From Sarcocystis neurona (Eukaryota; Apicomplexa; Conoidasida; Eucoccidiorida; Sarcocystidae), in assembly GCA_000727475.1 (NCBI GenBank), contig KL647289.1, positions 8,298,629 to 8,362,628 of the forward strand: DNA of 64,000 nucleotides, given 5' to 3'. Every line of letters begins with the position of its first letter. The stretch's first letter is position 1. Below are positions 11,510-22,625 of this stretch, piece after piece. The translations under genes were made by a program, and so were the position numbers. Below the pieces are notes generated by a model that saw only the letters and a program-made list of their open reading frames with translations, was not told the origin of the DNA and ran no database searches.

Positions 11510-12700
11510 GTGTACACACACATGTGTTGCCTGAGCGACACCCTTATATATATATATATATATATATATGTATCAGGGAAACTTGAGACATATGCAGACG
11601 TTCGAACACACACTTTTTCATGTGTATATTATTCGGTGCCACGCGGAGCACAAAGACGGTCAACACATATATATATATATATATATCTACAAAGACACAC
11701 CGTCTACAGTTTAACTGCGCCAACCACACTGGAGTCCATATATGTAATCCAGTGTATATGAGCGCGTATATATTTATACACACAGAAATGCTCATGTGTG
11801 CACACGCCCACATGCCTAACACACATACATATATATGCGTCCATATGTATATACAGGTATACATGTGGAGTGAGGTACATATGTATATACATATGGTCCT
11901 TATAATTGTGATGCAGGTGACGGATGCCCGCCTGGCGTAGCATCTTTCTTCCCTGCCGACGCGTCGTGAGGCTGCGTCAAAAAAAAGTTGTCCAGTGATA
12001 TTCCACGTACAAAGGGACAGACAACTACGCACGCATCCAGCTGCGAGGAACTTCGGCTGACTGCACACCTGGGGAGGGGTGACCTACTCGAGTGGCCAGC
12101 AGCTTCTCTGGAGACGGAAGCAGACGCTCGACTTCTCGCGCCACGGGGATCAGGACTTGTCGCAGCTCGGCACCCTACGAAAGATGATGTGCACACATGC
12201 ATGCACACATTCACTTTCACGTATATTCGTACCACTTTCGGTGTACGTTTTGTCTTCTCTCACGTTGGGAAACGAGCAAATTCATCTGCCGACGGCGCGC
12301 CTTCCCCTGAAGCGTGCAGATAACCCTGCCGGTAGGTGCATCCTGCAGACGTACTTTGTACGTGCGTGCGACGGCTCTTGTGGAGGTAGCCCTGCTGATA
12401 CGCGTATCCTTGGAGACGTATTTTCCGTGAGAAAACTCTTGTGCAAATGTGTGTGTGTGTGTGCGTCAAGTGTACGTACACTACACGAGAAAGGCCACCC
12501 CTGTGCTGCCGCTCAGCAATCTCTCGGCAGTTACACATCCGTGGGAGGTCCGCACGCGAAGAAGAGTGTGTGTGTGCGCAACAAACGTCGCGTGGGTATA
12601 CATCTGCACGCACTTGCCAAGTTGACAACCGTACAAGCAGGTGACCGGGAGACGGGAATGGGCCCCCTGTTGTGTCTCTGTGTGTGTGTAGCTATCTACC
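11510..12700. repeat. microsatellite-rich spacer
   Basis: TA dinucleotide runs lie at 11544-11570 and 11666-11686, with ACAC/CATA mixtures to about 11900. From 12000 to 12660 the sequence is more complex, but the open frames (12079-12705 + and 12260-12628 -) contradict one another and show no domain. Confidence 0.5.
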
Positions 12701-12711
12701 GATAAACCGTC

Positions 12712-13085
12712 CGAAGACAGGAACGTGCAACAACACACAGAGATACAGCCGCAGACGAAGAAAGAGATAAGTAGACGCAGAGAGAGACAGAGGTAGACGC
12801 GGACGCAGACAGAAGAGGCAGCAGCCAGACACACAGGGAGACAGAGACGTAGACAGACACAGACGGGCGGACATAAACGGAGAAAGAAATGAACAGACGG
12901 ACTTACGGAGAAAACAGGTGAACAGACGGACAGAAAGAGAAGCAGATGAACAGACGCAGACGTACAGAGAAGGACAGACGCAGACGGACAGAGAAGGACG
13001 GACAGACAGACACAGGGAGCGACACAAAGAAACGCGCAGACAGGTAGACACACAGAGACAGATATAGAGAGACTGACAAACCGCG
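12712..13085 (+). repeat. polypurine (GACAGA-rich) minisatellite
   Basis: Strongly purine-biased plus strand built from variants of agacagacggacagagaa. It is the same kind of low-complexity sequence as the polypyrimidine block at 62.1-63.3 kb, in the opposite orientation. It keeps a minus-strand frame open (Ser/Leu/Cys/Val-rich), which is best read as an artefact. Confidence 0.8.
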
Positions 13086-13426
13086 AGATGCGCAAGTACA
13101 AAGACGGGTTCCGCGGGGTTCTGCAGAAGGAAGATTCGGCCTTGGTATATCTGTCGTCGACGCCACGCGGCACCCAAGCGCCCCACAAGGTGGACAAGCA
13201 CATTCATGCAGTCACACCTACTACAACGACAGAAGCGTGCGCGTGGGCCGCTGAGCAGGGGACGCAACAAGCGAGAGGCTACTACGCTCTCCCGTTTGCG
13301 TCCCTGCTGCAGCAGCAGGCAGAGGAGCTCTGCAGCGCTCTTCCTCGGTGGCCCCCCCCCTCTGAGAACTGCCAAGGTACCACAGGGAAAGGCTGTCGCG
13401 CGCTGTCACCTCCTCACCACGTGTGA
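13086..13426 (+). CDS. candidate exon(s), unknown product
   Basis: The plus frame from ATG 13088 to TGA 13426 gives 112 residues including KYKDGFRGVLQKEDSALVYL and GYYALPFASLLQQQAEELC, with a short Gln run. It looks more like protein than the surrounding spacer. The opposite strand is also open (12692-13375), with an equally plausible stretch AAELLCLLLQQGRKRESVV. I cannot decide the strand. Recorded as coding-like only. Confidence 0.25.
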
Positions 13427-13429
13427 TCA

Positions 13430-14780
13430 TTCTGCTGCAGCAGGCGTGTCTGCCGCTGTGGAAGCTGAGCGACGAGAGCAACGCCGCCACGTCCTCACGT
13501 CCCACACACGCCGAGTCTTCTGCTATAGGTCGATCTTTTACTGTTGTTATGTCTCTGTGTGTGTTTGGGTCTGTGTGAGTATACTTTCCGAACACACGGC
13601 CGTTGTATCCGCCTTCGGGAAGAAAGGCATAGCACGTACATATACGCGTATCTGTGGTGCCTGCAGTATGCACGCTTCCTCTTTGTCTTTGCCCGGATAT
13701 CTCTCTGTGTGTGTGTTAATAGTAGACGTATACAGGCATATGCCTACGAAGGGCTGCACCTACGTACACGTATATGCATGCGTAGACTTCTACAGAGGTG
13801 ACAGCACTTCACAAGTGGCTCGTCACACGCCAGAAGGCCCACCGCTCCGTCACCTAGCAAGACGACTCTTCAGCCCCTCCGAACACTTGCAGTGTCCATA
13901 GAAAGACGCGCCCAAATTCTTCTCAAACGTGGCCTCGCCCGTAACATTTCTCCCCGCTGCCGCTGTGCCACAGTAGTCGCCTCAGAGACCGACTAACGAA
14001 GACGCAGAGACACGCGGGGCGCGCGTACAAGAGGAGAGAGCGGCTCACGAACACTTTCCCTACCGAGGGCCAGCCTTGGTGAACGAGTCAGGAGTCTACG
14101 ACGGAAGACGGGGAAGGCAGCACCAGATTTGTAGGGGGGAAATTCAGCTTACAAGAGACAGAGAGTACATCAGAAGAACGCGAAGAAAGTGCCAAATTTT
14201 CCACCTTGCGCTGCACCTCCCTGTGGCGGTGCCGAAGAAGTGACCCGCGTTCGGTCACAAGCAGATACGTTTACCGCGCGCGCGTGCCCGTCACTCTGTA
14301 CCGTTCTCGGCTGTATGTACACAACTCGTCATATACGTAATAGATCCAGACAAAACAGAAGGACTGAACACTACCCAGGAAGTAATTCACCCCTGTGTAC
14401 GTGTGTGGGTACAGCATACGTGGCTGACTGCACAAGTGCTCGCCTAAAGAAGAAAAAAAATTTGATTTTGCATGCGTCACGAGGGCCCGGCAGCAGCACC
14501 GCTGCGTGTCCTAGCTCTCACGGGCCTTAGTTACTGACTGCAGACGTGATGGACACACCTTCCTGTGCCCACACATGTGTACACACTTCCACATACATAT
14601 ATATATACATATGTATATGTCTGCTGAAGCATATCCTCCTCTTATATACGTATATAAGTAGATGAGTATCTAGGAAAGTAGTCCCGTGTAACAGGCATCC
14701 TGATGGTCTAAGAATTTGAGCCCCTGCGTACGTCCATCCACATATATACACACATATATGTGTATATGTTGCATGTATAT
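13430..14780. other. unresolved spacer with coding-like fragments
   Basis: A gctgcag acceptor at 13438 and a cttgcag acceptor at about 13891 precede short open stretches on the plus strand; the second encodes ERRAQILLKRGLARNISPRC. Neither can be joined to a neighbour with matching phase. 14540-14780 is TATA/CATA microsatellite. Confidence 0.3.
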
Positions 14781-14799
14781 TTTAGGAGGTAGTACTAGC

Positions 14800-15765
14800 A
14801 TACAAACGTATGCATATAAACGTGGGAATGTGCAGCGAAGCAGTCACACATAATATCCTACGCTTGTCGGCGCGTGAAAAGTGGAGCCCGTTGAATCTTC
14901 TGAGCTTTGCGCTTACGAATAAAGGAGGAACATGTGTGAGTGCTTCTGCAGCTAGCTCTTGCCGCTTCTTCTTCAAGAAGGTCAGCAACGGACAAGTGCG
15001 CTCTTGTCGTCCAGATGCTCCTGTTGTCGCTGGTGCTGCTGCTACCGCTGTTGCTGTTGCTGATTCTGCTGTTGTTGTTGCTGCTGTTGCTGTTGCTGCT
15101 GCTGTTGTTGGCATGACGTCTGCTGCGGCCGCTGCTGGCAGTGCTGCTGCAGCAGCTGTCGCTGCTTTTGTTCGCTGCTGCAGTTTCTGCTGCTGGTCCA
15201 CCTCAAACGCCCCTTGAAGGTCCTGAAGAAAGTCGTTAATAAACCTCCTCACTGTCTTTGAGTCCTCCTCAGTAAGTGCGTAGTCTGCCGCTGCTGCTGC
15301 AGGAGCTGCTGCATCTTCTCGATGTGTGTCACCAGCAAACGAAAGTGTGCTGCGGTCCTTTGCGCCGGCGCTACGCGTAGCCATCTTAAGCGTTGCGGCA
15401 GCAGAAGTAAGTCCCGCCCAGTTTGCTGCTATCCCTCCCGCTCCTGGTGCTGCTCCTCCTGAGTCTCTCCCCAGGCAGCTGCTGGATGCCTCGTTCGAAC
15501 AGAAAGACGCGAGGTGCTCGCTTTTCTCCTCTTCTTCGTGGTTGCGCTCTCTCTGCTGCCGCTGCTGCAGACAAAGCAGTTGCTGCTCTCCCCACAGACC
15601 CTGGGGCGCGTCGGACTCCGATCGCCATTGCTGCTGCCGCTGCTGTTGCCACTGCTGCAGCTGTCTCTGCATGTGGGCCACCGGTGGAGCAAAGCGAGGC
15701 TCTACGTAGAGGCAGTAATGCAGCACCCTGAAGCAACCTAGAAGCGAAGTTCGCACTGCGTCCTC
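14800..15765 (-). CDS. conserved-looking exon of a minus-strand gene, unknown function
   Basis: On the minus strand a gtttgcag acceptor lies immediately upstream of 15765, and the exon opens in phase 0 with EDAVRTSLLGCFRVLHYCLY followed by VEPRFAPPVAHMQRQLQQW. Further in are TEEDSKTVRRFINDFLQDLQ and FLKKKRQELAAEALTHVPPL, separated by Gln-rich and Ala-rich CAG-encoded spacers. The frame runs on into microsatellite and stops at 14782, so the true 3' border is probably near 14850-14900. The ordinary-looking helices and the clean acceptor make this a real exon. It lies on the same strand just downstream of the 16.9-20.4 kb open frame and may belong to that gene. No family recognised. Confidence 0.55.
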
Positions 15766-15779
15766 CTGCAAACACGACA

Positions 15780-16190
15780 GCAGCAGCAGACGCAGCTAGC
15801 CTAGCGATACCACCAGCAGCAGCGTGCAGCGCCAGTGTGCAACAGCAGCAGCCAGCAAGGGGCAACGACCACCAGGTTGAACAACCGTGGGTCGAGGTCC
15901 TCAACAGCATTTGGAGACGTAGCAGGCCCACAGGACCAGCAGCATCCGCAGCAGCGCTCTTCAACCAGAAGGACTGTAGCAGCACCAACGACACCGCACC
16001 AGCAGCAACAGTGCAGGAGGACAGCAGCAGCGGGAGCACCGCAGCAGCAGCCGCACAGATGCAGCAGTGCCTCCAGCAGCTGGAGTCGTCTTGTAGCGCC
16101 CGCAGCGATCGTAGAGTAGCAGCAGCACTGCACACCGGCGCTACCGCCACTGCAGCGGCAACAACGTCGCAGCAGCACAAAAGCACTGCC
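15780..16190. repeat. CAG-rich tract (strand of coding unclear)
   Basis: Interrupted CAG triplets on the plus strand. Both strands are open. On the minus strand AVEDLDPRLFNLVVVAPCW could be a small coding island of the minus gene. On the plus strand the frame at 15837-16280 gives a Gln/Ala-rich product running into microsatellite. Not decidable from sequence alone. Confidence 0.4.
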
Positions 16191-16194
16191 TGGA

Positions 16195-16885
16195 CGCCTA
16201 TCTATCTGTCTTTCCATCTGCCTATATGTACAGATACACACACATATGCACATATGTGTATATACGAGGTCAACTCTTAGTTCTGCGTACTTTTGCACAG
16301 GACAGCAGGGGACAGCGGGGCCTTCACAGAGGTAGCTATTCACTCACAAACAGACAAACATACCTATACATGCGCGTACATATATATATATATATACATA
16401 AACGTTTGAAGAAACGTATGCGTACGTGTTCAATATATTGAACACGTGTATGCATATACGCCTCGCATGTCCTTTTCCGTCAGTGTCGGTATGCATACAA
16501 ATATTAATACACGTGTAAGGATACCACGAATTTTAGACGAGAGTCCCCCGTGCTGCAGTCCCGGCGGGAAGTGCAGCAGATTGTAGCAGCCCTCCAGCTG
16601 CTGTTTCCCAGTCGAGTGGCGGCCTGTAGTAACGGCAAGCTGGTGCTGGCGCTGTGGCCCTGTTTATCTCGTGTCTGGCGTTGCGGCCCTCTTCTTCTCG
16701 CTTCTGGCGCGTTGCACGGTGTTTGTCCTCGCTAGGCTTTCTCTCTCTCTCTCTGTTTCCCCCTTGGTGTGCACTCCTATATTTGACACATAGACCTGAA
16801 CGAATGTGTCAAATACATATATATAGATATATATACATATACATATATATGTACTCATGTGTATGTGCGTACGTGCATGCCGCAA
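16195..16885. other. spacer or intron with microsatellites
   Basis: Contains TATA/CATA runs (16379-16397, 16818-16850). A short plus frame at 16550-16735 includes SRREVQQIVAALQLLFPSRV, which looks helical, but it has no start, partner exon or recognisable family. If the two minus-strand blocks are one gene, this is an intron. Confidence 0.35.
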
Positions 16886-16889
16886 CGTG

Positions 16890-19800
16890 TTACGTATGTA
16901 GGGACAAACGTAAGCGGACGTGCAGTTTTGTTCTGTTGTCTAATTGCACTCTCGTTGTTTCCTGAAAGCGCTGCATGTACTGCCTGCTGTTGCTGCTGCC
17001 TTCGTAGAGAAACTGACTCGCCTTCTGCATATGCTGCAGCAAGCACTCGGTCGATTCAGGCCACGGAGACGGCACTTGTTGTTCGTCTCTTTTGTGCTGC
17101 TCCTGCGGCAGAGGTGTCTGAACGCAGTGCTGTTGACGAGATGGTGACTCGGCCTGCTGCTTCTGCTGCTGGTTCCGGTGGACTCCTCCCTGCTGTTGCT
17201 GCTGCTGTTGCTGGTGGTGCTGGAACTTCTGTCCCACTTGCACTTGCCGTTGCTGCTCGGAGGAGACGCACAGCGCAGGCTGACGGTGATGCATGGCGAC
17301 AGAATTTCGATAGGACAGAGCAGGCAAGCCTCTCTCTTGCTGCCGGTGTTGCTGCCGTTGCTGCGCTGCAGCAGCTAAAGTTGCTAGGTAGGGATTCTGC
17401 TGCATATACCGATCCACCGTCTGCATGCAGCGCTCGTATTCCGCCTCTGCTGTGTAGTTGATACAGAGCCACTCGAAGAGGCTTACGCCTCGCTGCAGCA
17501 GTTTCTCCACCTGTCTTGTTTGCATTTCCCCGACCGCCTCTTTTCTCGCTGCTGCTGCTGCTGCTGCTCTGGGCGCCGCTGCTCCGGTAGCTCTTGCTGT
17601 TGCGACTGTTCCCGAAAGTCTTGGCAGTTGCCTCCTGACGGGACCTGCTGCTGGTGTTGCTGCCCCACTGGACGCACCGGCAGCAGGTGACGGTGACACT
17701 GGCGAGGCGGCAGCCGCGACAGGGGGAGGTGTGGCAGCAGCGAAAGCAACGGGTGCCGCAGCAGACGCAGCGAGAGCAGGAGCGAGACTCGCAGGAGACC
17801 CGCAAGGTGCGTGTACAGTTATCCAGCCACAGGATGGCTGCGTTGTAGCTGCAGGACACGCCGACAGAGAGGGAAGTTTTGCTGTGGCCCGTGGTGGTGG
17901 TGCTGAAGGCAAGGATATGCGCGGCTGCATGTTGCAAACGACCACACATTCTCCATCACACGTTTGCTGCATCAGTCTCACTATTGGGACGCGAAAGCGC
18001 AGGCCGGCCCCGCTGTTGCTACCGCTGAGTTCGCTGCTCTGCGGCGTCTTGCTGCCCGTCCTGAGCTGGGGGACAGGCGTGTTTGAGCTCGTGCGGCTTC
18101 TGCTGCTGCCAATGTCGGGCGTTCTAGACTGTTCCCATGCGGGAATGTCGCTGGGCCTGTGCGTGCTGTTGCTGCTACTTCTGTTAAGGAAGCTTGGATT
18201 ACCGCTGCCGCTGTAGCTGCAGCAGCGGATCAGCTTCTGATCGAACGCGTGGAGTTGCGCGAGCCGCTGCTGGTCTCCGTGGCGTATGTGTAGCGCTGAG
18301 AAGCGCAGATGGGAGAACGTCTGCATCAGCTGCTGGGACTTCCTGCGCAGCTGCTGCAGCATCACCGAGAAGCTTGCGTTTGGCAGAAGGGGCTCTGCGT
18401 ACCTCCCTGAGTCGAAGAAGCCTGCTGCTGCAGGCTGCCTTTCTCCACTGCTAGTGCTGATCGCGGTTGGCAGCAGCAGCTGCTGTTCTGGGGGCAGAAG
18501 GCGGGGCAGCAGCAGCATTACGAAAGGCTCCTCTGGTGCACCTTGCAGAGATGGGGAGTGTCCAGAAAGACCAGCAGCACTTCCACTATCACAGCAGTTC
18601 TTCGGAGAATGCTCTCTCCTGCGGCTGTCTTTGCGGCTGGCGTACCTGCTGCAGTAGCTGTCGTCACAGGCTGCGGAACTGCTCCCCTCCCACCAACTCC
18701 ACTCGCTGTTGCTGCTGTTGCTGTTGCTGCTGCTCATCCGGCTGTCGTCCCCCCATCGGCTGCTGCTGAGAGACAGAGGGAAGAGGAAAGTCTCAGCGTC
18801 GCGAGGCAAGGGGAGCCCACAAAGCCGCAGCATCTTCCCCACCAGCAGCGCACGCAGCAAGAGATTCTCCTTTGCCGGTACAGCTGCTGCGGCCTGCAAA
18901 GAGGGGACAGGCGCTGCCGAATGCAGCACGGCGAGACGATGCCTTGCGGATGGCGGAAGTGTGCCCGCCGCCGACTGCGAAGACACAGACGCTGCCGACT
19001 GACTCGGTGGAGTTGTGTGACATTGCGCATAGAGGGGGGAGGGCGCTGCCAACTGCACAGACGTTGCCGCTGCCGACCCCGTAGGCGCAGCTGTTGCTGC
19101 AGCAGATGAAGAACCGCCAGGGCCGGCCGCGTAGGTCGCTTTCAAACGATCAACAACTCCAATATCAGACGGGACCCCCTCCTCCTCCTCCTCAGCAGCA
19201 GCAGACTGACCAGTAATAGCAGCAGAGACAGCAGCTGCAAAAACGTCACGGTTCACCAACGGCAATTCATCAATATGATGGCCCTTTGATGTTACGCCTA
19301 TCCGAACTGTTGTCACTTCTCCTTCACCTATCGTCATTTCTGCTGCCTTTCCCCGTACCGCTCCCTGCTGTTTTTGACAAGTCGTACTCTGTTGTCTGCA
19401 GCACAGATCCTGCTGCAATACTGTTCCCCTCGCTGTCCTCCGCGCTGCTGTCGTCGTCGCTGCGGTTGCTATTGTCTCCACGGCTGCCGTCGTCGCCCAG
19501 TGTGAAGCCCGCCCAGCAAGAGCTGCTCTGGCTGCTGGGAGAAGTGCTGCAGCTGCCGGGAGGTCTGCTACACCTCCGCTGGTCACTGAGACAGGTGGTT
19601 CTGCTGTACAAGTCGGAGACGCGGCGCTTAGAGAAGCAGATGTACTCCACTTCTTCTTTGCTGAGTCGTCACCAGTATAGGGGACAGCGGTACGTTCTCT
19701 GTATTTCTTTACCTCTGGCGTTGTGCGGCAGCTGCTGAGATTCGAGAGATTGTACCTGCTGGAAACAAGCGCCTGCTCCCGTTGTTGCAGGTGCGCAGGT

Positions 19801-20438
19801 ACTTTCTCACGAACGTCCCTTCTTTCCTTATCTTCTTCTTCTTCTTCTTCCTGTACGTCCTCTGTTTCACGTTCCCATTCTTCCCCTCCTTCTTCAAAGG
19901 GTACACCAATGTATTCTGACTCTTCTAACGCGTAGTGGACCTGCTGGTCGGTATGACGCTCAGAGACGGAGGCTTGCGAAGGCAGGTTTTTTGCCCGCGT
20001 TTGCCGCGTCCCTTGCTGCGAGAGGTGCAGCCGCTGTTGTTCTTGACGCAGATGCTGCAAGCTTGAGACTTCATCATGGTACGACTGCTGGAGGCGCTGA
20101 CGAGAATCGAAGTGCTGGTGTCCGTAGACGTCCTGCTGCTGATCAAAAAGCTCCCCTTGCTGCTGGCAAAAATAATTCTCACACTGCTGCTGCTGACTGA
20201 GCTGCTGCTGCTGCAGCGACAGGAACTCCACGTGTGACTGGTGTGCAAAGTGCTGCAGCTGCTGCTGCCCCTGCTGTTGCTGCAGCTGCTGCTGCCCCTG
20301 CTGTTGCTGCAACTGCTGCTGCTCCAGCCGGTGCTGCTGCTGCAGCTGGTGCAGCTGGTGCAGCTGAGCCTGTTGCCGCCGTTTTCCATGGTGTCGTGCT
20401 ACCAGATGCTCCTGTGCGAGCTGCCTACTGTAATTCAT
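16890..20438 (-). CDS. large Gln/Ala/Ser-rich protein with conserved islands, unknown function
   Basis: An uninterrupted minus-strand frame of about 1,180 codons; first ATG at 20438 (MNYSRQLAQEHLVARHHGK). The N-terminal ~150 residues are poly-Gln, including a repeated QQQLQQQQG unit. An acidic segment follows (EDVQEEEEEEDKERRDVREK). Islands that look like folded protein include RIGVTSKGHHIDELPLVNRD, NLLLRALLVGKMLRLCGLPL, VMLQQLRRKSQQLMQTFSHL and, near the end, QRGVSLFEWLCINYTAEAEY then CMQTVDRYMQQNPYLATL. The final ~120 residues are Gln-rich again. The 3' border is unknown; the stop at 16890 may lie beyond a splice donor. Function not recognised. Length and ordinary islands make coding very likely. 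Confidence 0.65.
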   Translation of the reverse strand: MNYSRQLAQEHLVARHHGKRRQQAQLHQLHQLQQQHRLEQQQLQQQQGQQQLQQQQGQQQLQHFAHQSHVEFLSLQQQQLSQQQQCENYFCQQQGELFDQQQDVYGHQHFDSRQRLQQSYHDEVSSLQHLRQEQQRLHLSQQGTRQTRAKNLPSQASVSERHTDQQVHYALEESEYIGVPFEEGGEEWERETEDVQEEEEEEDKERRDVREKVPAHLQQREQALVSSRYNLSNLSSCRTTPEVKKYRERTAVPYTGDDSAKKKWSTSASLSAASPTCTAEPPVSVTSGGVADLPAAAALLPAARAALAGRASHWATTAAVETIATAATTTAARRTARGTVLQQDLCCRQQSTTCQKQQGAVRGKAAEMTIGEGEVTTVRIGVTSKGHHIDELPLVNRDVFAAAVSAAITGQSAAAEEEEEGVPSDIGVVDRLKATYAAGPGGSSSAAATAAPTGSAAATSVQLAAPSPLYAQCHTTPPSQSAASVSSQSAAGTLPPSARHRLAVLHSAAPVPSLQAAAAVPAKENLLLRALLVGKMLRLCGLPLPRDAETFLFPLSLSSSRWGDDSRMSSSNSNSSNSEWSWWEGSSSAACDDSYCSRYASRKDSRRREHSPKNCCDSGSAAGLSGHSPSLQGAPEEPFVMLLLPRLLPPEQQLLLPTAISTSSGERQPAAAGFFDSGRYAEPLLPNASFSVMLQQLRRKSQQLMQTFSHLRFSALHIRHGDQQRLAQLHAFDQKLIRCCSYSGSGNPSFLNRSSSNSTHRPSDIPAWEQSRTPDIGSSRSRTSSNTPVPQLRTGSKTPQSSELSGSNSGAGLRFRVPIVRLMQQTCDGECVVVCNMQPRISLPSAPPPRATAKLPSLSACPAATTQPSCGWITVHAPCGSPASLAPALAASAAAPVAFAAATPPPVAAAASPVSPSPAAGASSGAATPAAGPVRRQLPRLSGTVATARATGAAAPRAAAAAAARKEAVGEMQTRQVEKLLQRGVSLFEWLCINYTAEAEYERCMQTVDRYMQQNPYLATLAAAAQQRQQHRQQERGLPALSYRNSVAMHHRQPALCVSSEQQRQVQVGQKFQHHQQQQQQQQGGVHRNQQQKQQAESPSRQQHCVQTPLPQEQHKRDEQQVPSPWPESTECLLQHMQKASQFLYEGSSNSRQYMQRFQETTRVQLDNRTKLHVRLRLSLHT

Positions 20439-20439
20439 C

Positions 20440-21360
20440 AAGAAAACAGGGCGGATCGCAACGTCAACATCGGAATCCTATGACAGCACCTGCAGCAGAT
20501 TCTGCTTGTGCGTCAACGGCTGTCTCTGCTTCTGCTGCTGCTACATCTGTTGCTTCTCCTTTTGCCTTTTCTGGTGCTGCTGGCTCTGCTGCCGTTGCTT
20601 CTGCTACTGCTTCTCCTCCTTCCACTGCTGCTGCTCCTCCTCCTTCCACCGCTGCTGCTCCTCCTACTCCGCCTCACCCTTTCACTGCTAATGCCTCTAC
20701 TTTTCCCGCTCCTGCTGTTTCGCCGGGACCTGGTGCGGCTGCATCCGTCAGTGTCTGGATGTATATGGATACACTCCAGTCCTTAGCAGGTGGCTTCTTC
20801 GTGCGACATCTGGTCTCGTCTGTCTGCTACTGTGTGGCGCCTGCTGCTCACGCCGTAGTTGCAGCTACAATTGCTAATAGGATGCTCTTGCGCCGATGTT
20901 GTGCCGCTGCTCGCACGCTGGTATCGCCGCTGCTGGCGGGATGGGGGCCGGATGGCCTGTTGCTGCTGCGGCTGCTGGCTTCCCCTACTGCGGTTGCTGC
21001 TCGCAGCTGCAGCCTTATTAATGAAGTGCTGCTCTGCGGCGCACAGCAACGGCATCACCAACAGGACGACATTAGTAAGAGCAAGGAGCGACACGCGACT
21101 GCACAACAGCCGGCAGAGCCGGAGTGCGCTAAAGTCTGATCGACTTCCCTTAAAAATTCACCGCGACATTGTGGGCCGGGCGTGTTGTAGTTGCATTCCT
21201 TCTTAAAGAAAACATATATGTGTGCTTCTGCGTTGGAACTCGTTGCTCGCACCCGCGCGTCTGCCTGATGTCCGGAGAATTGGCAGCGGGAGGTGAGCAA
21301 GGGAGAAAGCCGAGACGCGAACATAAATGCCCGAGTCGAAGCAGAGGATGAAAGCGTCAA
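20440..21360. other. CTG/GCT-rich region upstream of the minus gene
   Basis: 20510-20720 is a GCT/TGC-rich tract. A plus frame (20234-21139) continues with RHLVSSVCYCVAPAAHAVVA and a Leu-rich segment. A minus frame (20783-21106) starts SRVSLLALTNVVLLVMPLL, signal-like in character. The minus reading could be an upstream exon of the minus gene; the plus reading could be independent. Neither is supported by a clear splice chain. Confidence 0.3.
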
Positions 21361-22620
21361 TGATTTGCCGCAGCAACAAGTGGGCAGGGCAAGGGAAACA
21401 GTTGAGCAGGCTCCGCTAGCACGGCTGAATCGGAATGCTGCGAAGGGGAGGGGAAAGCAGAACTATGTCCGTGAATAACAGAGTTAGAGGAAACACGCAG
21501 CAAAGCCTCAGCAAAAAAGATCAGATCACAAGGAGTGGTAGAAGCTCTAGGCAGGAAAAACGAAACGCGGCCATCCGCTACCCTTGCCTACGCAGACGCG
21601 TGCCCGCATTTTTTGGCAGGACGGAACTTAACAGGTTCTACGATGAGGGAAAGAAAACACGGAAGACGGAGGACGAAGCGATGGGTGATCCGTGACACAG
21701 GTGCGGTACGGGGACACATTTCTCTCCCTCTTTGCAGATTTCGTGCTTGGTGTACGCATATGTGTGTGTGTGTGTGAAGCAGAGATTTCTATAACGAACG
21801 GGAATCCGTGTCGTTTTTCACGGTGGAATCACCTATCTACATATCTGGGAGCACGCGCGCTCCTGGAAACCTACACGCATCGACGGTGTACGCGTGTGCA
21901 CTGAAAAGGCGGCAAATCCGCATCGCAGATTCTGTGCCAGTGCCAAATTTCTGCTTCGTTAGGCGTCTCACGGGAGGACAAAGCCGAGATCGTCAGCGGG
22001 CAACCCTGTTTACGCAGCTCGAGGCGACAGGAAGAGAAGCCAGAATGACAGACGTTCGTCCACGGTGTAGAAAGAGTGCTGTCTCCCGTGGAATCTACAT
22101 CTGCGTACCGTTGGCTCAACAGAGAAAATTTCGGGTTGCAGACGTCCTAGTACGGAAGGCAACGGATCCTTCACACAGGCATATCCTTACGAAGAAAAGG
22201 ATGTTGACCTTACGATGTATGTATCTACAGAGGGGAAGAGAAACTACGTGTGATTTTCTCTTTATACGTCAACTCTACACTGCACGTATGCCTAATTGCA
22301 GGGAGGGATGACGTAGGAACGTACGTGAAAATATATTCACGTTTGTGCTCTTAAGTGTGTGGATTCACATCTATTCTTCAACTTGAAGCCCTAAGGGGCA
22401 CGAAGACGTGCTATTGCTTCGTACATTCACACAATGTGTCTACTACATTGTTTTACGCAGATAGATTGTTACAGGGGAAACAAGATACGTACATCTGCTT
22501 GCATGTGGATACACTCATACTTTACAAGCTGTAGCCTGTTAGCATATGCACAACACAGAAAAGGCCAGGTCCATGTGGGTTTAACAAAGAAAACTAGCTG
22601 CGCGGACTGATATCTGTCTG
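21361..22620. other. no supported gene
   Basis: Only short overlapping frames. 21808-22311 (+) is open for 167 codons, but composition is unremarkable, no domain is visible, and the minus strand is open for part of it. A short (GT)n run is at 21759-21774. Confidence 0.35.
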
Positions 22621-22625
22621 CTGAG

